Assembly: GCF_009928415.1 (NCBI RefSeq) | Contig: NZ_JAABNN010000005.1 | Span: forward strand, 1 to 64,000 | Direction of reading: 5' to 3' | DNA from: Bacillus sp. USDA818B3_A | GTDB lineage: Bacteria > Bacillota > Bacilli > Bacillales > Cytobacillaceae | DNA: 64,000 bases | Part shown: positions 53,332 to 62,576 of the stretch, in pieces | Numbering within the stretch: position 1 is the stretch's first letter | How the letters are laid out: each line of letters starts with the position of its first letter | Notes under the pieces: model-generated | The model's input: the letters and a program-made list of their open reading frames with translations, nothing else | Database searches by the model: none | What the model was told of the DNA's origin: nothing | Program-made: the position numbers and the translations under genes

Positions 53332-54102
53332 TCACAAAACACTAGCATCTAATTTCGAGAGGGTTTCCCCGATCGATTCTTGGATAACAAAGGTATTTGG
53401 TGCAAAATCGTAAGGAGTATCTCCCTTATTAATGATGATTAATGGTACTCCTGCACTTCTATGCTGCGGGAAGGTGGAAAAAGGGGTCACTTTCAAACTG
53501 GTTCCCAATACGAGTATACAGTCTGCCTGACGAACAAGGTTCAATATATGGTTGAATCCTTCCATCGAAAACCAATCACCTGTATCCCCAAACAACACCA
53601 CATCCGGTTTAATGAAGCGAGCATCCTTCCGCTTGGTTTCACAATGACTGCACACATAAAATTCCTCAATCGTCTCTATACGTGAAATCATCTCACTCGT
53701 TGTATACGTCTTTCCACAGTTTTGGCAGGTGGCTGTCTTAATGGTTCCATGGAATTCAATCACACTCTCGCTGCCTGCTTTTTGATGAAGCCCATCGATA
53801 TTTTGGGTAATAATCGAGTTCACCTTCCCTTCCTTCTCCCACTTAGCGAGGATTTGATGGCCTTTATTCGAAAACGCCTCAGGATGGTACAAATTTTCAA
53901 TGGCAAACCTGTAAAACTCCTTTGGATGTTTATAAAAATAATCAATTGAAAGAATGTATTCAGGTGTTAATTTATAAATCCCTGTCCGGGAACGGAAGTC
54001 TTTGATACCCGATTCTGTACTAATACCCGCTCCAGTAAGAACAACGATTCATTTTGCCTCTTTTAAAATCCTTGTGCAGGTTTCAATAGTATTGTCGTTC
54101 AT
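53332..54102 (-). pseudogene. Sir2 family NAD-dependent deacylase, interrupted by in-frame TGA
   Basis: From ATG 54102 the frame reads MNDNTIETCTRILKEAK, then TGA at codon 18 (54051-54049), then IVVLTGAGISTESGIKDFRS and a complete sirtuin to 53332: GAGIST, QNIDGLHQ with the active His in EFHGTIK, and two zinc Cys pairs (CQNC, CSHC). If TGA were CGA (Arg) the protein would be 256 aa, normal for the family. A single base change therefore removes the start of the NAD-binding domain. No alternative start near the TGA is obvious, so it is probably a recent pseudogene or a sequencing error. Confidence 0.85.
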
Positions 54103-54256
54103 TTCTATTTCTCTCCTTTTACTCTACACACATTTAGTTTAAAACCTATCTTATGATTGAGCCCTTTCCTTCTCAAGCAAATGGTTTCGAATGAGCTTAA
54201 AAAAGGAATACCTATAAAAAACAATCTCATTACAATATAAATATGGAGGAGAGTCA

Positions 54257-55522
54257 ATGTCAAAGACAAACGAAATGCCAAAGGAAGAAGGAATTGATCA
54301 TAGTCTCAATCTTCTAAGAGAAGGTTATATGTTTATTACAAACAGAAGAGGGAAATTTCAATCAGAAGTATTTGAAACCCACTTGCTTGGTCAAAAGGCC
54401 ATTTGCCTGGGCGGAAAGGAAGCCGCGGAAATTTTTTATGATCCTGAAAAGTTCAAGAGAATGGGTGCCGCACCGAAACGAGCAAAGGAAACATTATTTG
54501 GAAAAGATGGTGTACAGGGTTTAGATGGTGAACAACATAGACATCGTAAAAAATTATTCATGTCGCTTATGTCACCTGAACAAATAGACCAACTAATAGT
54601 AATGACAAAAAAACAATGGGAAATGGCAGTTAGAAAATGGGAACAAATGGAGCAGGTGGTTCTCTATGAAGAATCAAAGAAAATACTATGTAAAATAGCC
54701 TGTGAATGGGCAGGTATTCCTGTACCTGAAGAGGAATCTGAACGGCTTCCAAAGGACTTAGCAGACATGTTTGAATCTGCTGGCAGACTTGGTCCCCCTC
54801 ATTGGAAAGGCCGGATGGCAAGGAATCATGTGGAAAATTGGCTTGGGAAGGTGATTAATCAGGTCCGGGAAGGAAAAGTCACCCCTCCTGAAAATAGTGC
54901 GCTTCATCGAATATCATTTCATCGAAATTTGACAGGTAACCTTATGGATACAGAGACAGCTGCTGTTGAAATTCTTAATATCCTAAGGCCCATTGTCGCT
55001 GTCTCCGTTTTTATCAATTTTATTGCATTAGCCGTTTTTCAGTTTCCCGAAGAAACAGAAAAACTGCGAAGTGGGGATGAAAAATTTGCTATGATGTTTG
55101 TTCAGGAAGTTCGCCGTTTTTATCCCTTTTTCCCATTTGTGGTGGCTCGAGTAAACAAAAACTTCACTTGGAAGGACTTTGATTTTGTAGAAGACACCTT
55201 AACTTTGTTAGATCTATACGGGACAAATCACGATCCTAATATATGGGATCATCCAGATGTGTTCCATCCGGATAGATTTAGAACCTGGGACGGAAGCCCG
55301 TTTAGTTTCATTCCCCAAGGCGGCGGAGACTATTATACGGGGCATCGCTGTGCCGGTGAATGGATTACACTGGAGCTTATGAAGGTGAGCCTCGATTTTC
55401 TGGCAAACAAGCTCCAATATGAGATTCCTGACCAGGATTTAAGTTATAATCTGGCCAAGGTCCCGAGTATTCCTCACAGTAAAATAATCCTTACCCATGT
55501 TACCGATAGAAATAATTTTTAA
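54257..55522 (+). CDS. Cytochrome P450, CYP152 fatty acid peroxygenase
   Basis: This 421-aa P450 matches the CYP152 peroxygenases such as P450-BSbeta (YbdT): FDPEKF-like start, [15 protein letters not shown] and the heme ligand Cys365 in GHRCAGEW. These enzymes use hydrogen peroxide to hydroxylate fatty acids at the alpha or beta carbon and need no reductase. The I-helix lacks the usual acid-alcohol pair, as expected for peroxygenases. ATGGAGGAGAGTCA is the ribosome site. Confidence 0.93.
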   Translation: MSKTNEMPKEEGIDHSLNLLREGYMFITNRRGKFQSEVFETHLLGQKAICLGGKEAAEIFYDPEKFKRMGAAPKRAKETLFGKDGVQGLDGEQHRHRKKLFMSLMSPEQIDQLIVMTKKQWEMAVRKWEQMEQVVLYEESKKILCKIACEWAGIPVPEEESERLPKDLADMFESAGRLGPPHWKGRMARNHVENWLGKVINQVREGKVTPPENSALHRISFHRNLTGNLMDTETAAVEILNILRPIVAVSVFINFIALAVFQFPEETEKLRSGDEKFAMMFVQEVRRFYPFFPFVVARVNKNFTWKDFDFVEDTLTLLDLYGTNHDPNIWDHPDVFHPDRFRTWDGSPFSFIPQGGGDYYTGHRCAGEWITLELMKVSLDFLANKLQYEIPDQDLSYNLAKVPSIPHSKIILTHVTDRNNF

Positions 55523-55586
55523 AGTTAATGAGATATTAAATAGTAGAAACGATTAAATGATTATATAAAAAAGGATGCTGATCTTC

Positions 55587-55727
55587 ATGATTGAAATTCC
55601 AAGAACCCTATTCTGTGAGCAATGCCAAAAAGAAACAGAGCATATGGTTCGAGAGGATGCCCTTGAAATTGAATATACCTGTACTGTTTGTCAAAAACAT
55701 GAGGATATAGTCAAATCATTTTTCTAA
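55587..55727 (+). CDS. Small zinc-ribbon protein, 46 aa
   Basis: A 46-aa protein, MIEIPRTLFCEQCQKETEHM onward, with two C-x-x-C knuckles (CEQC at 10-13 and CTVC at 32-35), the layout of a single zinc ribbon. AAAAAAGGATGC precedes the ATG and a terminator follows, and it sits 65 bp after the P450 stop, so cotranscription is possible. I do not recognise the family. Confidence 0.6.
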   Translation: MIEIPRTLFCEQCQKETEHMVREDALEIEYTCTVCQKHEDIVKSFF

Positions 55728-55743
55728 ATCAGCTAACTGAATT

Positions 55744-55778
55744 AAAAAAACTCAAACCAGAAGGCTTGAGTTTTTTTA
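55744..55778. terminator. Bidirectional terminator
   Basis: AAAACTCAA and TTGAGTTTT pair with T runs both ways, between the zinc-ribbon gene and adhE. Confidence 0.75.
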
Positions 55779-55790
55779 ATTATTATAGGA

Positions 55791-58394
55791 TTAAATTCCT
55801 TTATAAGCTAAGCGGTAGATTTCTGCCAATTCAGTTACTAACGGAAGCTTAGGATTGGCTGTTGTACATTGATCCTCAAAAGCTTTTTCTGCCAAGTAAT
55901 CAACTTTGCTTTCGAATTTAGCTTGGTCCACTCCATTTGCAGCGATGCTCATTGGAATATCCATTTCTTGAGCCAATTTGATGATTGCTTGAACTAAGCT
56001 TTCTACACCCTCTTCTGTCGTTGCTGCAGGCAGCCCTAAAGTTCTTGCAATCTCTGCATAGCGCTTATCAGCTTTAAAGTGATTATACTTAGGGAAAGCT
56101 GTAAACTTCTTAGGTTTTGTTGCATTATAGCGAATAACATGCGGCATTAAAATTGTGTTAGAACGTCCGTGAGCGATATGGAATTCAGCACCTAATTTAT
56201 GCGCAAGGCTGTGGTTAATACCTAAGAATGCATTGGCAAACGCCATACCGGCAATCGTTGAAGCGTTATGAACTTTTTCACGTGCTTCTTCGTCATTTCC
56301 ATTGCGATAGGCTCTTGGCAAATATTCGAATACAAGCTGGATCGCTTTCATCGCGAGACCATCGGTAAAATCATTCGCCATACAAGATACATAGGCCTCA
56401 ATCGCATGGGTTAGAACGTCCATACCAGTATCAGCTGTAATATGCTTTGGAACCGTCATGACGAACTGTGGATCAATAATTGCCACATCTGGTGTTAACT
56501 CATAGTCAGCCAATGGGTATTTAAGGTTGGCTTCTTTATCTGTAATAACAGCGAATGATGTTACTTCAGAGCCTGTTCCAGACGTGGTTGGAATCGCAAC
56601 AAATTGTGCTCTTTGACCTAAGTGTGGATATTTCACAATCCGTTTGCGGATATCAAGGAATTTTTGCTTTAAGCCGAAGAACTCAGCATCTGGATGTTCA
56701 TAGAACAGCCACATTCCTTTCGCCGCATCCATTGCAGATCCGCCGCCAAGTGCGATAATCACATCCGGCTGGAACTTAGCCATCATTTCTGCACCTTTCA
56801 TAACGGTTTCGATGGATGGATCTGGTTCTACTTCAGAGAAAATTTCACAGTGTACATAATCTGGGCGTTTACGCAGGTAGTATAGGACTCTGTCTACATA
56901 TCCTAAATTAACCATGCCTGGGTCCGTTACAATAAATGCTTTAGATATCTTTGGCATTTTGGCTAGATATTGTGTTGAATTCTTCTCAAAGTAAATTTTA
57001 GAAGGAACCTTGAACCACTGCATATTAACATTCCTCTTCGCCACTTTTTTGATATTGATTAAATGTACGGCACCCACGTTAGTAGAAACAGAGTTTCCTC
57101 CATAAGATCCACAGCCAAGTGTTAAGGATGGCATATAAGCATTGTAAATATCACCAATCGCACCTTGTGATGATGGAGCATTGACAATAATTCTTCCTGC
57201 TTTCATACGTAAGCCGTATTGGTTAATCACGTTTTGGTCGTTTGTATGAATAACAGCAGAGTGACCTAGACCGCCAAACTCAAGCATCTCTTCTGCTCTT
57301 TTTAAGCCTTCCTCTGTAGAATTAACCTTATAGCAAGCTAAGACTGGGCTTAATTTTTCTCTAGATAGCGGATATTTAGGACCTACGCCCTTCAATTCAG
57401 CAACAAGGATTTTTGTTCCTTCTGGTACGGCCACTCCTGCTTTTTCAGCAATCTTATAGGCAGCCATTCCGACAATTTCAGGATTCACCGCACAAGAATG
57501 TTCATTAATGACTAATTTCTCCACTTTTGCTTTTTCCTCTTCATTTAAGAAGTAGCAATTGTTATCGATCATTTCATTTTTTACTTCGTTATATATTTCT
57601 TTATCAATAATAACAGCTTGCTCAGATGCACAAATCATACCATTATCAAACGTTTTTGACAGGATTAAATCATTAACCGCTTGTTTTAAATTGGCTGTTT
57701 TTTCAATGTAGCATGGTACGTTACCTGGTCCTACACCTAAAGCAGGCTTACCTGAACTATAAGCGGATTTCACCATGCCTGCACCGCCTGTTGCGAGGAT
57801 CATCGAAATTTTATTATGATTCATTAATGCTTGTGTAGCTTCAATTGATGGAGTCTCAATCCATTGGATACAATTCTCTGGCGCTCCTGCTTTAATCGCT
57901 GCCTCCCTTAACACCCTTGCTGCTTCACTTGAGCATTTCTGTGCAGATGGATGGAAAGCGAAAATGATTGGATTGCGTGTTTTAATGGAAATGAGTGCTT
58001 TGAACATGGTTGTGGATGTAGGATTGGTAACTGGTGTTACCCCTGCAACAACCCCAACTGGCTCAGCGATTTCGATCATGCCTTCATGTTCGTTTTCGTT
58101 GATGATGCCGACTGTTTTGTTATATTTAATGTTGTGATAGACATACTCTGTGGCAAACATGTTTTTAATAATCTTATCTTCGTATACGCCTCTTCCAGTT
58201 TCTTCAACAGCGAGTTTTGCTAAAGGCATGTGCTGATCAAGTCCTGCTAATGCCATTTGCTTAACAATCTCATCGATCTTATCTTGGTCAAAAGTTCTGA
58301 ATTCCTCTAATGCCTTCAATCCTTTTTCGACCAAACCATTGATCATGTTGGTTACATTTTGTTTTTCTTTCACTGTTTTTTCTACTACTGCCAT
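55791..58394 (-). CDS. adhE: Bifunctional acetaldehyde-CoA/alcohol dehydrogenase
   Basis: This 867-aa fermentation enzyme converts acetyl-CoA to acetaldehyde and then ethanol, oxidising two NADH. The N-terminal aldehyde dehydrogenase half has the catalytic Cys255 in GMICASEQ; the C-terminal iron alcohol dehydrogenase half carries GGGSAMDAAKGMW and a run of conserved His. It forms spirosomes in other bacteria. The start chosen is ATG 58394 (MAVVEKTVKEK) after GGAGGGAATTAAA. Two Rex/Fnr-like palindromes lie just upstream (58420-58435 and 58488-58505), fitting expression when NADH is high and oxygen low. Confidence 0.95.
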   Translation of the reverse strand: MAVVEKTVKEKQNVTNMINGLVEKGLKALEEFRTFDQDKIDEIVKQMALAGLDQHMPLAKLAVEETGRGVYEDKIIKNMFATEYVYHNIKYNKTVGIINENEHEGMIEIAEPVGVVAGVTPVTNPTSTTMFKALISIKTRNPIIFAFHPSAQKCSSEAARVLREAAIKAGAPENCIQWIETPSIEATQALMNHNKISMILATGGAGMVKSAYSSGKPALGVGPGNVPCYIEKTANLKQAVNDLILSKTFDNGMICASEQAVIIDKEIYNEVKNEMIDNNCYFLNEEEKAKVEKLVINEHSCAVNPEIVGMAAYKIAEKAGVAVPEGTKILVAELKGVGPKYPLSREKLSPVLACYKVNSTEEGLKRAEEMLEFGGLGHSAVIHTNDQNVINQYGLRMKAGRIIVNAPSSQGAIGDIYNAYMPSLTLGCGSYGGNSVSTNVGAVHLINIKKVAKRNVNMQWFKVPSKIYFEKNSTQYLAKMPKISKAFIVTDPGMVNLGYVDRVLYYLRKRPDYVHCEIFSEVEPDPSIETVMKGAEMMAKFQPDVIIALGGGSAMDAAKGMWLFYEHPDAEFFGLKQKFLDIRKRIVKYPHLGQRAQFVAIPTTSGTGSEVTSFAVITDKEANLKYPLADYELTPDVAIIDPQFVMTVPKHITADTGMDVLTHAIEAYVSCMANDFTDGLAMKAIQLVFEYLPRAYRNGNDEEAREKVHNASTIAGMAFANAFLGINHSLAHKLGAEFHIAHGRSNTILMPHVIRYNATKPKKFTAFPKYNHFKADKRYAEIARTLGLPAATTEEGVESLVQAIIKLAQEMDIPMSIAANGVDQAKFESKVDYLAEKAFEDQCTTANPKLPLVTELAEIYRLAYKGI

Positions 58395-58419
58395 TTTAAT
58401 TCCCTCCAATTATTATATA

Positions 58420-58435
58420 TGTGAAATGTTTCACA
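58420..58435. promoter_or_regulatory. Fnr/Rex-like palindrome upstream of adhE (proximal)
   Basis: TGTGAAATGTTTCACA is a perfect TGTGA-N6-TCACA palindrome within a larger ATATATGTGAAA/TTTCACATATAT symmetry, 26 bp before the adhE start. It fits the Fnr/Crp consensus and also resembles a Rex box. Confidence 0.6.
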
Positions 58436-58487
58436 TATATTTTTAAAAAAATTAGATTACGGATTTAGCATATATGAAGTTATATAA

Positions 58488-58505
58488 TTGTGAATATTTT
58501 CACAA
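58488..58505. promoter_or_regulatory. Rex-box palindrome upstream of adhE (distal)
   Basis: TTGTGAATATTTTCACAA equals the Rex consensus TTGTGAA-N4-TTCACAA with no mismatch, 94 bp before the adhE start. It also contains TGTGA-N6-TCACA. Confidence 0.65.
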
Positions 58506-58535
58506 ATATAACTAAATAATTAAAGTGAAAAATGA

Positions 58536-58763
58536 TTATTCGCACACCGGATTACGCGGTATTTTTTCAAATAAAATTTCTGTCACCACTTTGGAGTATT
58601 TTTTTACAATGACAACATAATTAACTGTCCAAATATAACTAGGAATCTCTTCGTTTTCTTTTTTCAGCATGGCTTCAAATGGGTCCCCTACTATTTCTTC
58701 GAAAATCTCTTGAGTGTAGGTTTCAGCGTCTGTTGAGAAGGTTTGCCATTCACAAATCATCAT
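58536..58763 (-). CDS. Hypothetical protein, 75 aa
   Basis: I do not recognise this small acidic protein. It has two Cys (ICEW, PVCE) and no membrane segment. It lies between adhE and the CAP-domain gene, and a Rex-like sequence (58821-58838) is 58 bp upstream. AGGGAGTGATAAG precedes the start, so it is probably expressed; the same redox control as adhE is possible. Confidence 0.55.
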   Translation of the reverse strand: MMICEWQTFSTDAETYTQEIFEEIVGDPFEAMLKKENEEIPSYIWTVNYVVIVKKYSKVVTEILFEKIPRNPVCE

Positions 58764-58820
58764 GTCTTATCACTCCCTGTTCTTTATGTTTACATCATAA
58801 CATGAAAAAACGATAATAGT

Positions 58821-58838
58821 TTGTGAAATATTGAACAA
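58821..58838. promoter_or_regulatory. Rex-like site upstream of the 75-aa gene
   Basis: TTGTGAAATATTGAACAA keeps the left arm TTGTGAA and the terminal ACAA of the Rex consensus; the right arm has two mismatches. Confidence 0.4.
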
Positions 58839-59053
58839 ACTTTGAACATTGGTTACTTTTACTATTTTTAGTTCAATAGCCCTAAATAAGGCTTTTTGTA
58901 AAATCAAATTGGTGTACTCCGCTATAATATTTGAAAACGTTTACAATTTAATATTATATTAATATATTATAGATAAAATGTGTTACTATAAGCATATTAC
59001 TTATATTATTAATGAATTTTGGTTAGAATTTTAATAGAAATGGAGGTAGATCT

Positions 59054-60187
59054 ATGTTTCGTTTGCTGATGATTATTATTAGCATTTTTTTAATACATTC
59101 TTCCTGGCCATATATCAAGAACGAACTCAACCATACCAGCTTAACGCAAAGTCTTTCCGACTTGAATACATTAAAAGATACTCCTGAAGTAAAGAACACC
59201 ATTCAAAATATATCCGGCGATATACAGGATGCATTGAAACAGCTCGGTGTTCTATCAGATGATTCCGCTCAGCAAAATCAACCATCATCTGAATCAAATA
59301 AACCATCAAAGGTAGAATTAGATACACCTGCCCAACAGGAATTTTCAATCTTTAACATTGAACTTGGCGATCCTAAAGACGATGTGATTGAAAACTTAGG
59401 CAATCCCCTTCGTTCTACTATGAATGAATATGGGACCACTTGGAATACCTATCATGATCATTACCAGAACTTTTTCATGGTGATGTACGATAAGGATAAT
59501 AAAGTGGCCGGTCTTTATACGGACCAAGATTTAATTGCTTCTAGGAATGGAATCAAATTAGGGGCAGCAAAAGAAATCGTCAGTAACCTGCTAGGCAGCC
59601 CACTAACTAGTATTCAAAAAGGGCTTGTTCTTTACAAATTACCGGAAGAAGAGGACTATGATATTTTCTTGCGGGAGAATACCTATGTCACGGTTTTTTA
59701 TGATAAACATGAAGAGAACACCGTTACAGCCGTCCAATTGATTAGCAAAGACATGGAAAATAAAAAGATAGACTTTTATACTAAACCTACCGCACAGTTA
59801 AAAGAAGGCTTTGAGTATCAGTTATTTGACCTGACGAACGCTGCCCGGGTCGAACATCAGTTACCAGCCTTAACATGGGATGAACACGTCCAAGTAACTG
59901 CTCGAAAGCATAGTACAGATATGGCAGACAATAATTATTTTAACCATACCAATTTAAAGGGGCAATCACCGTTTGACCGGATGGCAGCGGATGATATTGT
60001 CTATCAGCTGGCCGGTGAAAACCTGGCTTACGGCCAGCTCAGCAGTATTTTTGCCCATGAGGGCTTGATGAATTCCCTTGGACATCGCGAAAATATCCTG
60101 CGTGAAGGTTACGAGTATTTAGGAGTAGGCGTCGCCTTTAATGGTCAATCACAGCCGTACTATACGGAAAACTTTTATGCTAAATAA
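59054..60187 (+). CDS. CAP-domain (SCP-like) extracellular protein, YlbC-like
   Basis: This 377-aa protein has an N-terminal hydrophobic helix, a CAP-associated N-terminal region and a C-terminal CAP domain (about 255-377) with NAARVEHQLPALTWDEHVQ, HSTDMADNNYFNHTNLKG and NSLGHRENILREGYEYLGVG. The arrangement equals that of B. subtilis YlbC. CAP proteins are extracellular with no agreed function in bacteria. The hairpin at 60199-60230 ends its transcript. Confidence 0.88.
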   Translation: MFRLLMIIISIFLIHSSWPYIKNELNHTSLTQSLSDLNTLKDTPEVKNTIQNISGDIQDALKQLGVLSDDSAQQNQPSSESNKPSKVELDTPAQQEFSIFNIELGDPKDDVIENLGNPLRSTMNEYGTTWNTYHDHYQNFFMVMYDKDNKVAGLYTDQDLIASRNGIKLGAAKEIVSNLLGSPLTSIQKGLVLYKLPEEEDYDIFLRENTYVTVFYDKHEENTVTAVQLISKDMENKKIDFYTKPTAQLKEGFEYQLFDLTNAARVEHQLPALTWDEHVQVTARKHSTDMADNNYFNHTNLKGQSPFDRMAADDIVYQLAGENLAYGQLSSIFAHEGLMNSLGHRENILREGYEYLGVGVAFNGQSQPYYTENFYAK

Positions 60188-60198
60188 GATATAATTCG

Positions 60199-60232
60199 AA
60201 ACTCGCTTACTATTGTGGCGAGTTTTTTTAAT
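60199..60232 (+). terminator. Terminator of the CAP-domain gene
   Basis: AACTCGC pairs with GCGAGTT, then a run of seven Ts, 12 bp after the stop codon. Confidence 0.75.
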
Positions 60233-60341
60233 AGGAATTTTCCCATTTATTAAAAAATTTGCAGTTGGTTCTCTTGAAATCTAACGAAAAATTTGTTATA
60301 TTAATATTAATTACATACTTTCTTACTTCAATACCTTTTGA

Positions 60342-60634
60342 AGTGAGGATAGAGGCGCAAAGACCATCAGTAAGCCAGTGGAGGAGAATGAGGTCCTATG
60401 ACATTGGTGGAAAGGGGAATTTGCCGAAGCGGATAGATCTCATTAGTCTTGAAGCTGGTTCTGTGTTGAATAAGCACAGAATTGTCATATAGGAAACTAT
60501 ATGGAGGGCTATCTCACGCATAGGAACTTATACTTAGATGTTTCTACGCAGCAGCGGTCCCTCGTTGCTGCTTCTTTGCGTTTACATCAGGATGTCCTTA
60601 CCCCTCTTATTTAAAAATAATTACAAAGGGTGAG
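60342..60634 (+). promoter_or_regulatory. Lysine riboswitch (L box) and leader of dapA
   Basis: The aptamer runs from about 60342 to 60518: GTGAGGATAGAGGCGC at the start, GGGGAATTTGCCGAAGCGG and GAAGCTGGTTCTGTG inside, and CTATCTCAC closing the P1 stem with GTGAG(G)ATAG. Behind it are nested hairpins (GATGT/ACATC, CGCA/TGCG, GCAGC/GCTGC) without a T run. CTTACCC (60597-60603) can pair with GGGTGAG (60628-60634), the dapA ribosome site. Lysine riboswitches repress lysine synthesis genes when lysine is abundant; a translational mode is inferred from the missing T run. Confidence 0.85.
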
Positions 60635-60638
60635 AAAA

Positions 60639-61526
60639 ATGAATTTTGGCCAAGTATTAACTGCAATGGTTACCCCGTTTGATCAAAATGGAGATGTGGA
60701 TTATAGCGCCGCAAGAAGGTTAGTAAACTATTTAATTGAAAATGGTACAGAAGCCTTAGTTGTATCTGGTACAACCGGTGAGTCCCCTACTTTAACAACA
60801 GAAGAAAAAATTGCTCTATTTAAGTTAGTAGTTGAAGAAGCAGCCGGACGTGTTCCAGTCATCGCTGGTACAGGATCGAATAACACAAGATCATCGATCC
60901 AGTTAACGAAACTAGCTGCGGAAGCTGGTGTAGATGGTATTTTATTAGTTGCTCCTTACTACAATAAACCATCTCAAGAAGGAATGTTTCAGCATTTCAA
61001 GGCCATTGCCGAATCAACCGTCCTGCCAATCATGCTCTATAATATCCCTGGCCGCTGTGGTGTGAACATTTCGGTTGAAACAGTTGTCCGTCTCTCACGG
61101 ATTCCTAATATCACAGCCATTAAAGAAGCTAGCGGTAATCTAGACGCGATGGCTGAAATGATTAGTAAAACGCCTGACCATTTCTCTTTATACAGTGGAG
61201 ATGATGGGTTAACCCTTCCTGTATTAGCAATCGGCGGTACGGGTGTCGTTTCGGTTGCTTCTCACATTATCGGCAACGAAATGCAGGATATGATTTCAAA
61301 ATTCAAGAATGGCCAGCTAGCTGAAGCATCAGCTGCACACCGCAAACTTCTTCCGCTGATGAAAGGTTTATTCGCTGCACCTAACCCAACACCAGTGAAA
61401 GCTGCCCTAAACATGACAGGTGTTCGTGTTGGAGAAGTGCGTTTGCCATTAGTGCCATTAACCGAAGAAGAAAAATTAACATTGGAGCAGCTCCTTCCGG
61501 CTGACAAATTAGTAAGTGTAAGTTAA
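60639..61526 (+). CDS. dapA: 4-hydroxy-tetrahydrodipicolinate synthase
   Basis: This 295-aa enzyme condenses pyruvate with aspartate semialdehyde, the first step toward diaminopimelate, lysine and spore dipicolinate. The Schiff-base lysine Lys162 is in AIKEASGN, the Thr pair (T45, T46) in SGTTGESP, Tyr134 and Arg139 in LYNIPGR. The start is ATG 60639 (MNFGQVLTAMVTPFD); GTG 60630 is in frame but would sit on the ribosome site AAAGGGTG. It is controlled by the lysine riboswitch upstream and is not next to asd or dapG. Confidence 0.95.
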   Translation: MNFGQVLTAMVTPFDQNGDVDYSAARRLVNYLIENGTEALVVSGTTGESPTLTTEEKIALFKLVVEEAAGRVPVIAGTGSNNTRSSIQLTKLAAEAGVDGILLVAPYYNKPSQEGMFQHFKAIAESTVLPIMLYNIPGRCGVNISVETVVRLSRIPNITAIKEASGNLDAMAEMISKTPDHFSLYSGDDGLTLPVLAIGGTGVVSVASHIIGNEMQDMISKFKNGQLAEASAAHRKLLPLMKGLFAAPNPTPVKAALNMTGVRVGEVRLPLVPLTEEEKLTLEQLLPADKLVSVS

Positions 61527-61527
61527 A

Positions 61528-61563
61528 AACAGGCTGCCTTTTAAGGCATGCCTGTTTTTTTGT
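61528..61563 (+). terminator. Terminator of dapA
   Basis: AACAGGC...GCCTGTT with an inner TGCCTT/AAGGCA pair, followed by a T7 run, 2 bp after the stop codon. Confidence 0.8.
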
Positions 61564-61656
61564 GCTCTTCTCTCCCCCTTTTAAAATAGTTTTTTCTATG
61601 CAAATCTTTCCTTAATAAGTTTTAATTAAGACAGAAGCTTTGAAAGGAGAATAAGA

Positions 61657-62493
61657 ATGGAAAAAAAAACAGCGATTGTAACGGGTTCGTCGAGCGGATT
61701 TGGGTTACTATGTGTGATAGAACTTGCCATAAAAGGCTTTACTGTCATCGCGACAATGAGGGATACAAACAGGTCGCAAGAGCTATTAAATACCGCCAAA
61801 GAGAAAAATTTGATGAATTCTATCATTGTCACTCCATTGGATGTCACCTCAAGTGAATCGGTTCGGGAATTTAAGGGTTTCCTGGAAGCTTTCTCTCAGA
61901 TTGATGTGCTGGTGAACAACGCAGGCTTTGCAGTCGGTGGTTTTAGTGAGGAACTCTCTGTTGACGACTATCGAAAGCAATTTGAAACCAACTTTTTCGG
62001 CGTCATTGCGGTAACAAATGCCGTTCTGCCAATCATGAGAGCTAGAAAACAGGGGCGGATCATTAATATGAGCAGCATTAGTGGACGATTCGGTTTTCCA
62101 GGGTTATCTGCTTATAGCGCCTCCAAACATGCGCTCGAAGGATACAGCGAGTCTTTAAGGCTCGAACTGGGTCCCTTTGGGATCGATGTGATTTTAATCG
62201 AGCCCGGCTCCTATCAAACGAATATTTGGTCTAGTGTTGATCGGATTGAAAACAACCCAGATTCACCATATAGCTTTTATATGGATCGTATTTTTAAAGA
62301 AATGAGTAATGGCAAAGAGGATTATGGCGACCCATATGAGGTAGCTGCACTTGCAGCCCAAATTGCTTCCCTGCCTGGTAGCCCCGATCTGCGTTACCCA
62401 ATTGGCAAAGGTGTAAAGACCAATCTTTTTCTTAAAAAGACACTCCCTTGGAAAGTAATTGAGAAGGTTGTATTAAAGAAGCTTAAGCCTTAA
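61657..62493 (+). CDS. Short-chain dehydrogenase/reductase (SDR) family oxidoreductase
   Basis: This 278-aa classical SDR has the glycine motif TGSSSGFG (9-16), NNAGFAVGG, the catalytic Ser in MSSISGRFGF and the YSASKHALEG Tyr-Lys pair. It is similar to bacterial SDRs acting on sterol-like or retinol-like alcohols; the substrate is unknown. GAAAGGAGAATAAG is the ribosome site. It is 131 bp after dapA and separated from it by a terminator. Confidence 0.9.
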   Translation: MEKKTAIVTGSSSGFGLLCVIELAIKGFTVIATMRDTNRSQELLNTAKEKNLMNSIIVTPLDVTSSESVREFKGFLEAFSQIDVLVNNAGFAVGGFSEELSVDDYRKQFETNFFGVIAVTNAVLPIMRARKQGRIINMSSISGRFGFPGLSAYSASKHALEGYSESLRLELGPFGIDVILIEPGSYQTNIWSSVDRIENNPDSPYSFYMDRIFKEMSNGKEDYGDPYEVAALAAQIASLPGSPDLRYPIGKGVKTNLFLKKTLPWKVIEKVVLKKLKP

Positions 62494-62576
62494 TTAGTTC
62501 TTTGAGTTCTATTTGGTTGATTCTTCCAAGTGGAGGGTAATATGCTTAGTGTTGTATTACTGTTAAGGAGGAGAAA

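Noticed and set aside
60259..60492. 77-codon open frame upstream of dapA
   Set aside because: It overlaps the lysine riboswitch aptamer; the translation has no relation to a protein family and is better explained by structured RNA.
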